DNA of 64,000 bases from Butyrivibrio sp. AC2005. GTDB taxonomy: Bacteria; Bacillota; Clostridia; Lachnospirales; Lachnospiraceae. Under the pieces are notes generated by a model. The model saw nothing but the letters and a program-made list of their open reading frames with translations, was not told the DNA's origin and did no database searches. The position numbers were made by a program, and so were the translations under genes. The stretch lies in contig NZ_AUJI01000019.1 in NCBI RefSeq assembly GCF_000424145.1, forward strand, positions 1-64,000, in the 5' to 3' direction. Below, piece after piece: positions 43,214 to 50,330 of the stretch (position 1 is its first letter; the number at the start of each line of letters is the position of its first letter).

Positions 43214-43966
43214 ATGAGAATATGGGCACACAGAGGATGCAGTCAAAGGTATCCTGAAAACACACTTACATCTTTTGAGAAAGCGATGAATGTTCCAGGG
43301 GTAACCGGAATTGAGCTGGATATTCAGCTTACAAAGGATGGTGAACTTGTTGTCATTCACGATGAGAAGGTGGACAGAACAACTGATGGAATAGGCTATG
43401 TGAGGGATTTTTCATTAAAAGAATTAAAGACTTTGCATATCCGCACCGGTAATGAGACACCGGAATTTATTCCGACGATGCGAGAGGTTCTGGAATTATT
43501 ACGCCCTGCCATGCTGAAAGATGACAATCCTTTATGTCTTAACATAGAGCTAAAAAACGGTGTATATCAGTACGAGGGTATTGAGGAGAAAATAGTGAGT
43601 CTTGTAGCTGAGTTCGGGGTAATGGATACGGTCGTTTTCTCGACTTTTTATCCCCACTCACTTATGAAGATCAGGGAGCTGGCTCCGCTGGCTGAGATAG
43701 GGGTGCTGAATACCTGGTTGTCTAACTGTCTGTTTATGGCAAAGGGAATGGAACAGATACTGGGACTTCCGCAGGGGAGTATAGCGCTTCATCCCTGTGG
43801 CAATAATCTTGATATTCCTTCGGAATATCTGGAAAATAGAACAGTACGAGCCTGGTTTGGAGGGCATCTTTTCCCGTCTGAACCCACCGGTGGAAGGATG
43901 GATTTCGAAAGGTTTGAAAAGGCCGGTGTTACCGATGTTTTCATAAATGAGCCTGAGGTATACTGA
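43214..43966 (+). CDS. glycerophosphodiester phosphodiesterase family protein
   Basis: A 250-residue GDPD. From ATG 43214: RIWAHRGCSQRYPENT (H6, R7, E15), IELDIQLTKDG (E34, D36) and VVIHDEKVDRTTDG (H49), the canonical metal and catalytic residues. It hydrolyses glycerophosphodiesters or related phosphodiesters. AAAGGAGG at 43201-43208 fixes the start at 43214; a longer reading from TTG 43076 would translate the repeat. There is no signal peptide, so it is cytoplasmic. Next to LicD and CDP-alcohol genes it may recycle or edit phosphodiester donors. Confidence 0.87.
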   Translation: MRIWAHRGCSQRYPENTLTSFEKAMNVPGVTGIELDIQLTKDGELVVIHDEKVDRTTDGIGYVRDFSLKELKTLHIRTGNETPEFIPTMREVLELLRPAMLKDDNPLCLNIELKNGVYQYEGIEEKIVSLVAEFGVMDTVVFSTFYPHSLMKIRELAPLAEIGVLNTWLSNCLFMAKGMEQILGLPQGSIALHPCGNNLDIPSEYLENRTVRAWFGGHLFPSEPTGGRMDFERFEKAGVTDVFINEPEVY

Positions 43967-44030
43967 CATAAGGTTAATGAGGAAGGTGGGATTATTAAAG
44001 TAAGTTGTAAGTACCTTTGTCTTACCACAA

Positions 44031-44060
44031 TTGCGGGCTAGGTGATTTATTCATTATAAT
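44031..44060 (+). promoter_or_regulatory. promoter upstream of the third AAA/nuclease gene
   Basis: TTGCGG (44031-44036), an 18-base gap and TATAAT (44055-44060). The surrounding CAATTGCGGGCTAGG and later ATTGATAAA are diverged relatives of the 33187 and 40381 blocks, but here the hairpin has decayed. It lies about 40 bases before ATG 44099. Confidence 0.65.
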
Positions 44061-44098
44061 TGTTTTATTGATAAACAAATGTCTTAGGGGCTCGGATA

Positions 44099-45853
44099 AT
44101 GCAAAAAATTGGCATAGGATATGAAAACTATAAAAAAATAATTGATGAAGGTTGCTATTACGTAGACAAGACTCTTTTGATAAGAGATGTTATGGAAAAA
44201 GGCGGAATGGTAACTCTTTTTACGCGCCCCAGACGTTTCGGTAAAACGTTGGCATTATCAATGTTACAGACATTTTTCGAAGAGGAACATGATTCAGAGG
44301 GGAATGTCGTAGATAATAAAAAATACTTTAAGGATAAGTTGATAATGTCTGCAGGCGAGGATGTTCTTTCAAAAATGGGAAAGTATCCTGTTATTCATTT
44401 ATCTCTTAAGTCTGCAAAGCAGCCTGACTTTGAAACCGCCTTTTTGAAGCTTCGTGAAGAGATAGTGAGTGAGTTTATAAGGCATAGCTATGCTATCTTA
44501 TCATCTGATGTAGATGAGGAAATGAAAAAGAACTTTGCCTTAATAAAGAGTGGAATAAGCGACTGGGATGAGAAGACTGCGAATATTACAGATTTTCATG
44601 AAAGAAAAAGATTATTAAATGGAGAGGTTGGAAAATATTTGACTTCACTTTTAACACTTTCGAAAGTCCTTCGAGCATATCATAAACAGGAGGCTATTAT
44701 TCTTATTGATGAGTATGATGTTCCTCTTGAAAACGCCTATCGTCTTGGATTTTATGATGAAATGGTGGGATTTATCAGGTCGTTGTTTGAATCTGCTCTA
44801 AAGACTAATGATGCACTTGAATTCGGAGTTGTTACCGGCTGCCTAAGGATTAGTAAGGAGAGCATTTTTACAGGTCTTAATAATTTGGAGGTTGATTCTG
44901 TAAGGGGATATGCTTTTTGGAATTATTTTGGATTTACGGAAGAAGAGACAAGGCAATTTCTGGCTGAATATAACCTGGCAGATCATATGGATACTGTCAG
45001 GGAATGGTATGACGGGTATATTTTCGGGGAAAACAAGATATATAATCCCTGGAGTGTTATAAAATACGCAAAGGATCATATAGAAGCTCCACAAAAATTT
45101 CCAGAAAGCTATTGGAGCAATACTTCAGCCAATTCGATAATTAAGGATATGGTTGAAAGGGCAGATGCTTCTGTGAAGGACGAACTCGATATTCTCATTT
45201 CTGGTGGCACGATAGAAAAGAGAGCTCATGAGGATATTACTTATGATGATATAGATAAAAACGATGATAATTTATGGAACTTCCTGTTCTTTACCGGCTA
45301 TATGAAAAAAGTTTCCGAGAGAATGGAAGGCGATGATATCTATATGAAAATGATGGTTCCTAATAGGGAGATAATGTCTATATATAGGAATCAGATAAAG
45401 GCCTGGTTTGATGAGACGGTAAAAGCGGTGGATTTTTCTGATCTTTACAAAGCTATTAAGGAAAAAGATACAACGAAAATAGAAGAGTTTGTCAGTAATC
45501 TGCTGGCAAAGAGCATAAGCTATTTTGATAGTGATGAAACATTTTATCATGGATTTTTCTTATCTCTTATGTATGGATTTTCAGGGTATACGCCTAAATC
45601 AAACAGAGAAGAGGAAAATGGCAGACCGGATGTGGTTCTTTATCCTGAACGTCCCAAAGATCCGGTATATTTATTCGAATTGAAGATCCGGAAGAAATTT
45701 AATGAGATGGAAGAGGGAATTCAGGAAGCTTTTGAACAGATTAAGGAAAAGAAGTATGAGGAAGGTGTTCTTGATGATGGATATGCAGGTGTAGTTTCCT
45801 TTGGAGTTTGCTTCTGCAAAAAGAGTTGTATTGTTGAACTATATCGGAAGTGA
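44099..45853 (+). CDS. AAA-ATPase-like/PDDEXK_9 nuclease-like protein
   Basis: A 584-residue protein of the AAA-ATPase_like plus PDDEXK_9 family. It begins IGIGYENYKKIIDEG, with YYVDKTLLI, the P-loop variant TRPRRFGKT and IILIDEYDV. The C-terminus has NGRPDVVLYPE and YLFELKIRK (D...E-x-K). Length and motif order match the family. It is closer to the 33280 protein than to that at 40462. Function is unknown. It converges on the minus-strand glycosyltransferase gene, with a shared terminator between. Confidence 0.87.
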   Translation: MQKIGIGYENYKKIIDEGCYYVDKTLLIRDVMEKGGMVTLFTRPRRFGKTLALSMLQTFFEEEHDSEGNVVDNKKYFKDKLIMSAGEDVLSKMGKYPVIHLSLKSAKQPDFETAFLKLREEIVSEFIRHSYAILSSDVDEEMKKNFALIKSGISDWDEKTANITDFHERKRLLNGEVGKYLTSLLTLSKVLRAYHKQEAIILIDEYDVPLENAYRLGFYDEMVGFIRSLFESALKTNDALEFGVVTGCLRISKESIFTGLNNLEVDSVRGYAFWNYFGFTEEETRQFLAEYNLADHMDTVREWYDGYIFGENKIYNPWSVIKYAKDHIEAPQKFPESYWSNTSANSIIKDMVERADASVKDELDILISGGTIEKRAHEDITYDDIDKNDDNLWNFLFFTGYMKKVSERMEGDDIYMKMMVPNREIMSIYRNQIKAWFDETVKAVDFSDLYKAIKEKDTTKIEEFVSNLLAKSISYFDSDETFYHGFFLSLMYGFSGYTPKSNREEENGRPDVVLYPERPKDPVYLFELKIRKKFNEMEEGIQEAFEQIKEKKYEEGVLDDGYAGVVSFGVCFCKKSCIVELYRK

Positions 45854-45894
45854 TTAGTTTTGTTTTCGATGTCGGTTATTATGTTTAAGGTATG

Positions 45895-45923
45895 AAAGAC
45901 GCAGCAGTAATCACTGCGTCTTT
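45895..45923. terminator. bidirectional terminator between convergent genes
   Basis: AAAGACGCAG (45895-45904) pairs perfectly with CTGCGTCTTT (45914-45923) over a 9-base loop, with T-rich flanks in both directions. The stop codon of the minus-strand gene (45911-45913) lies inside the loop. It ends both the AAA/nuclease and the glycosyltransferase transcripts. Confidence 0.8.
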
Positions 45924-47455
45924 GCTATTTCAAGGATTTTATCTATGACAGTTTGCATATCGCTTTTAATGTCTTTTGAAAACAGGGTTCCAAATTTTGC
46001 CTTGGCTTTATCGGATTGTTGTTTGTAATATTCTTTATCTGTGATGTAGTGAAGTGTATCGGCTATCATCTCATTATAATCTTTACATATAAAATCTTCA
46101 CCCGCAAAGCCTGCTACATCACTATCCGGCAGTGTGGTAACAGGAATACCTGCGCGCATTGCTCTTGTGGCACCGCCGGCACCTCCGGATCGCTTGGGGT
46201 TTATAAAAAGGTCGATTATTTTTAATACGCTGAGGAAGTCTTTTCTGTATCCGAGGCGTAAAGATCTCTTTTCAAGTATTTCTGGCAGTTCCTGCTCAAA
46301 ATCCCCTATGAAAACAAAATATGCTTTGTCATTCTGCTCAGCAATGGAGGTCATGACATTTCTGAATTCTTCTGTGACTTCCCTTTGGATTCGGTTTCCG
46401 ATGATACCGAGGGTAAATGTGTCCTCAGGGATTCCGAACGCTTTTTTGGAATATTCGTCTTCCTTCTTTTCCTCTGTATAACCAAAGCCTGTCATATGAA
46501 AGAAAATGGACTCCTGGCCCTGTGCTTTTACATAGGCATCAGCTTCCGGTGAGATATCACCTGTCTGGTATCTTGCAAGGAGATGGGCGTCTGAAACCTC
46601 GTGGCCATGGGTTACAGGCATTGCAATATAGGTTGTGATGGAGCGCCATATCTGATCCATGCGGGGGAGGCCGTTTATCTGCCAGATAAACTCCGGTCGC
46701 AGGTTATATATTTCGCCGATAAATGAAATCATGTCGTCCCTTGATGCTTTGTTTATATCGATCTGATGGCAGTGAATTATCTGGTCATGATAGTTGAAAG
46801 CAGTGGTTCCCCAGTCGTCTGTGTAGTTGGGAAGCATTATATCTCCGGTCCAGATTTTTGAAAATTCATTTACATCAATAGGTTCGCCGATGACGATGAG
46901 TAAGACTTCATAACCAAAGTGGTTTTGCAGGTGGTGACATACGGAAAGAACCATGTTTGTCGGGGCGTGTCTTACGCCAAGAAGTTGATATGTGGTGACT
47001 ATGGCAAATTTGTGGTCTCTCTTTTCATAAGGAATCATCTCGATATTGCAGTCGAGTTCCTTTAAATATCTCTGGGAAATATATCGGTGTAGTGTTCTGC
47101 GAATTGCATAGTCATCAAGCGCACCGTTTAAGAAGCGCTGGTGGTAGGTCTGAAAATGAGCAGCGCAGGTGAGATTCATGTTGAAGGCGCCGGTCATGAG
47201 GATTTCCTCGACCTTATACATGTATTTCATGTCGGGAGCAGCCCAGTAAACTGCGGACAAGACCATCATGTAGAGCTGCGGATCCGATGCGAAATTCTGA
47301 TCGAAAAGAGGCAGCAGTTCATCTGCAGTCCAAGAGTCCTTTTTTATTTGCTCCGACAGCTTTTTTAACTGGGGCTCGTAGGCCTCGGTTCTGTATGGAT
47401 AATCTGCTTCTATTACAGTAGATATTTGTTCGCATAAGGCTTCAAAGTTTTTCAT
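45911..47455 (-). CDS. GT-B glycosyltransferase next to flagellin
   Basis: A 514-residue protein with an N-terminal helical region (1-~145) and a GT-B-like fold. FAIVTTYQLLGVRHAPT starts the acceptor domain. The second domain has LGIIGNRIQREV, YFVFIGDF and RSGGAGGATRAMRAGIPVTTLPD, which resembles the donor-binding loop of GT4/GT41-type enzymes. It follows flagellin on the same strand and has a strong GGAGGGGG site. Position suggests it glycosylates flagellin or acts on its glycan (inference). The donor is unknown. A strong hairpin lies between the two genes, so expression may be partly separate. Confidence 0.75.
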   Translation of the reverse strand: MKNFEALCEQISTVIEADYPYRTEAYEPQLKKLSEQIKKDSWTADELLPLFDQNFASDPQLYMMVLSAVYWAAPDMKYMYKVEEILMTGAFNMNLTCAAHFQTYHQRFLNGALDDYAIRRTLHRYISQRYLKELDCNIEMIPYEKRDHKFAIVTTYQLLGVRHAPTNMVLSVCHHLQNHFGYEVLLIVIGEPIDVNEFSKIWTGDIMLPNYTDDWGTTAFNYHDQIIHCHQIDINKASRDDMISFIGEIYNLRPEFIWQINGLPRMDQIWRSITTYIAMPVTHGHEVSDAHLLARYQTGDISPEADAYVKAQGQESIFFHMTGFGYTEEKKEDEYSKKAFGIPEDTFTLGIIGNRIQREVTEEFRNVMTSIAEQNDKAYFVFIGDFEQELPEILEKRSLRLGYRKDFLSVLKIIDLFINPKRSGGAGGATRAMRAGIPVTTLPDSDVAGFAGEDFICKDYNEMIADTLHYITDKEYYKQQSDKAKAKFGTLFSKDIKSDMQTVIDKILEIAKTQ

Positions 47456-47477
47456 ATCCCCCTCCGATAATGAAACG

Positions 47478-47523
47478 TTAAAAAGTCTATACCGTCATTA
47501 TAACATAGTTATAGTGACGGTAT
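47478..47523 (-). terminator. flagellin terminator
   Basis: Sixteen-base arms (about 47489-47504 and 47508-47523, containing ATACCGTCA and TGACGGTAT) pair almost perfectly across a 3-base loop. A run of five T follows on the minus strand. It lies directly after the flagellin stop codon and is a classical intrinsic terminator. Confidence 0.85.
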
Positions 47524-47528
47524 ATCGG

Positions 47529-49385
47529 TTAGGACAAAAGTCCTAATACACCTTGTGGCGTCTGGTTTGCCTGGGTAAGCATTGCCTGACCTGCCTGTTG
47601 TAGCAGATTGTGTTTGTGGTAATTGGCGATTTCTTCAGCCATGTCTGTATCTCTTAGTCTTGATTCTGCAGAAGTTGTATTTTCAATAACATTATTAAGG
47701 TTCATGATAGTGTGCTCTATTCGGTTCTGAATGGCACCATAGTAGCTGCGGACGCTGCTTACCATCATTATTGCATCGCCGAATTCATCGATGGCAGAGG
47801 TAGCTTTGTCCATGGTTAGAACGTTAGTGTCGGTGAGCTTAAGCGCATCGCAATCCATTTTGAAAAGATTTACCTGAATCTTGTTTGGCATATCTGCATC
47901 GGTACCAAGGTGTAGACTGACAGTGTTGTAGCCACCGCGTTCGCGGGTATCTTCAAATTGTAGATAGGATTCTTTGACACTAAAAATCTTCATGGGCTGA
48001 GCGTCAGGATCTGCAGTATCATGTAGGACAGCTTCGCCACCTGTAGTTAAAGAATCTGCTATAAAAGAAGCTCTGCCATCTTTGCTGTTGTATATAAATC
48101 GTCTCACAAACTCTACAACACTAACTTTTTCAGGTGTCGTGGAGAATGAATCTGTTGATCCATTGCTAAAAGCATCTTTTAATTCATCTGGTGTTATTCC
48201 GGTCAATTGTTTGAATGTATCTTCAAAGGTTGAGTCTGTATCAATAAGTGACTGAAATATTTTATTTGCCCCATTTAATATATTTTCACGTGTGACATCA
48301 TTACCGTCGGCAGCGAGATAACTGGAGTAGGCAGCAGCTAAAAAACCGGTACCATATACATTTTCGTCAATGGCTTTTTCAGGTAATTTTAAGTAATTTG
48401 CAATACCTTCATCTGCCTGGTTGCTATCTGCATTAGAAAGATTCCTTACCATATATTGGATGGAGTAGACTTTATCCATTCCGCCACCCGCAAGTTGGGC
48501 AGTACCCTCTACAAACCAATCAGGGAATTGTGACCACATATTATTATCGTTTGCTGCATAATATGTTAATTGCATGAAACCGTGCATGGTCTCATGTCCC
48601 AGAGCAACCTCCAGGTAGTCCTTTTGACGCTGGGTAAGATTTCCGGGAGGAAAATCGTAATCATCTACATATAGTTCCAGTTTATAATTGTACTTGCCAT
48701 TTTTCATGGGATCATGGGTTATTCCCATCATGGCTGCTATTTTGTTGGTTCCATCCAGACCATCTATATAATCCAGGAATAATGTGGTATTAACAACACC
48801 ATTTTCTTCTGCATATTTCTTTACAGCATCTCCCAAAGAAGGAAAAGCATTAGCTATCTGTTCAACGGCATTTGGGTAATATTCGTTTGCGATTCTCCAT
48901 GACAGAAGTGTGTAATCATCAGGAATTAACTTTTCTTTAGCTTGAGTCGGTAATGGTGGCAGAACACCATCCTTAACAAACACATTTAATTCATTAAATT
49001 TGGTTCTGCTTGTAATTGAATCAATTTCTTTTTTTAATTGTGTTATCTCATTATTTACTGCTACGCGGTCTGAGTCTGATAGTGTTCCGTTTGCAGCCTG
49101 AATGGCAAGTTCATTTCCACGTTGAAGCATATCGTGAACTTCTGCGAGGGCACCATCTGCTATCTGAGAAAGACCGATGCCGTCTTCGCCGTTTTTAACA
49201 GCTCTGCCAAGGCCACGTATCTGCCTTCTCATTTTTTCGGAAATGGAGAGACCTGCAGCGTTATCTGCAGCACGATTAATCTTCAAACCGGAGGAGAGTT
49301 TTTCCTGGGATTTGGAGACATTGGAAAGAGTATTCTTATTTTGGATAGCAGAATTCATAGCTGCTATGTTGTGCTGTATCCGCAT
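47529..49385 (-). CDS. flagellin with inserted zinc metallopeptidase domain (flagellinolysin)
   Basis: A 618-residue flagellin. Residues 1-~140 (MRIQHNIAAMNSAIQNKNTL, then LSSGLKINRAADNAAGL) and about 525-618 (ending ANQTPQGVLGLLS) are the conserved D0/D1 domains. The hypervariable region between them holds a gluzincin-like peptidase: H264-E265-x2-H268 in ALGHETMHGF, with E293 in WFVEGTAQ as probable third ligand. This is the organisation of flagellinolysins, flagellins that assemble into proteolytic filaments. The key residues are all present, so activity is expected. A sigma-28 type promoter lies upstream and AGGAATGG precedes the ATG. Substrate is unknown. Confidence 0.92.
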   Translation of the reverse strand: MRIQHNIAAMNSAIQNKNTLSNVSKSQEKLSSGLKINRAADNAAGLSISEKMRRQIRGLGRAVKNGEDGIGLSQIADGALAEVHDMLQRGNELAIQAANGTLSDSDRVAVNNEITQLKKEIDSITSRTKFNELNVFVKDGVLPPLPTQAKEKLIPDDYTLLSWRIANEYYPNAVEQIANAFPSLGDAVKKYAEENGVVNTTLFLDYIDGLDGTNKIAAMMGITHDPMKNGKYNYKLELYVDDYDFPPGNLTQRQKDYLEVALGHETMHGFMQLTYYAANDNNMWSQFPDWFVEGTAQLAGGGMDKVYSIQYMVRNLSNADSNQADEGIANYLKLPEKAIDENVYGTGFLAAAYSSYLAADGNDVTRENILNGANKIFQSLIDTDSTFEDTFKQLTGITPDELKDAFSNGSTDSFSTTPEKVSVVEFVRRFIYNSKDGRASFIADSLTTGGEAVLHDTADPDAQPMKIFSVKESYLQFEDTRERGGYNTVSLHLGTDADMPNKIQVNLFKMDCDALKLTDTNVLTMDKATSAIDEFGDAIMMVSSVRSYYGAIQNRIEHTIMNLNNVIENTTSAESRLRDTDMAEEIANYHKHNLLQQAGQAMLTQANQTPQGVLGLLS

Positions 49386-49471
49386 AAGGCATCCATTCCT
49401 ATCTTGTTGAGATAACCGATATTTTTAAAATATCACGCTATAGTCCAACTGGTTAGTTCCTTGTATATCGT

Positions 49472-49499
49472 ATATCGGCAGAATGGGTGTGGGAGTTTA
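49472..49499 (-). promoter_or_regulatory. sigma-28 (FliA/SigD)-type flagellin promoter
   Basis: On the minus strand, TAAA (49499-49496), a 16-base gap and GCCGATAT (49479-49472) match the flagellar sigma-factor consensus TAAA-N15-GCCGATAA. It lies 87 bases before the flagellin ATG, a normal distance for late flagellar genes. Confidence 0.85.
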
Positions 49500-49651
49500 G
49501 TGGAGTCTTTATCACATATTTTTCATTACATCACCTTTTGAAAAAAGGTTGCCCTTAACATTATTTCTTACCGGATTGAGTTGTTCCTTTTTTATCATGT
49601 AGGTCAAATTCTGTCTGGAGCAGTCCAGAGTGCTGCAGCATTGTGCTGTAT

Positions 49652-49978
49652 CTAATTGTTGCAGAGGATGTCGCTTAATGGATCAAAAGCTGCAGCGTCA
49701 GCATCTGTCATACATGGGTAAATAAGTGACAAACCATGATCAAACAGTGACGCAATTCTAAGGGCGTGCATTCTTGAATTGCGTAGAATTTCTATGTTTG
49801 CACCATGCCTGTCTCTGTTCAGTATTATGTAATCGATTGCGATCATGCGGTCAATATATTCTTCGAAGCCATTACGCACGCAAAAATCATAGTGGGTTTC
49901 CCTGGGATCAGCGTTAACTGTGTAATAATTATTTTGGAGCGCCTGATTTTGTTTTGGAGATATTGTCTCCATCAACAA
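49652..49978 (-). pseudogene. fragment of a HipA/CtkA-like kinase
   Basis: A 108-codon reading with DYIILNRDRHGANIEI and ASLFDHGLSL, which resemble the catalytic and metal-binding loops of HipA/CtkA-type kinases (N-x-D-R-H-x-x-N and F-D-x-G). The N-terminal half of the kinase and the C-terminus after FDPLSDILCNN are missing. It meets the opposite-strand Uma2 fragment at 49951-49978. I regard it as rearrangement debris; a short expressed protein is not excluded. Confidence 0.5.
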
Positions 49979-50205
49979 GACGAAAGGATATGTTCATTAA
50001 GAGTAAGAAATATTGTTATGCTGGCGTAAAAGAGTATTGGATGGTTGACCCTAAAAAGAAGGTTCTGATTGTATATGATTTCCTTGACGAGGATGTGACG
50101 CCGGTTATTGTGCCGCTTAAAGGTGAGTATGCATTATCGCTTTATGATGGTAAGCTGAAAATCAATCTGGATGAACTATCTGAAGCAATTGAGCAGTTTG
50201 GTTGA
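49951..50205 (+). pseudogene. C-terminal fragment of a Uma2-family PD-(D/E)XK protein
   Basis: It reads EILSPSTRRKDMFIKSKKY, then GVKEYWMVDP and an intact C-terminus. This is the second half of Uma2-like restriction-endonuclease-fold proteins (about 185 residues). The first ~100 residues, including the first catalytic acidic residue, are absent. It adjoins the kinase fragment head to head, marking a recombination point. Confidence 0.65.
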
Positions 50206-50239
50206 TATAGACTTAACTATTAAGCAGTCCAAAAACCCT

Positions 50240-50299
50240 AAAAGCAACCCTAAAAGCAACCTCACATAGTTGCTTTTAGGGTTGCTTTTGATATATAAT
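50240..50299 (+). promoter_or_regulatory. 21-bp perfect hairpin overlapping a promoter
   Basis: Arms 50240-50260 and 50269-50289 are perfectly complementary over 21 bases (built from a repeated AAAAGCAAC unit) with an 8-base loop. TTGCTT (50270-50275) in the right arm, an 18-base gap and TATAAT (50294-50299) form a promoter. The arrangement matches those at 33187 and 40381 though the sequence differs. Transcription would start near 50306, so an ATG at 50304 cannot be the gene start. Confidence 0.7.
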
Positions 50300-50330
50300 A
50301 TTAATGCAATTAGGCTTGGAGGCACTTTTT

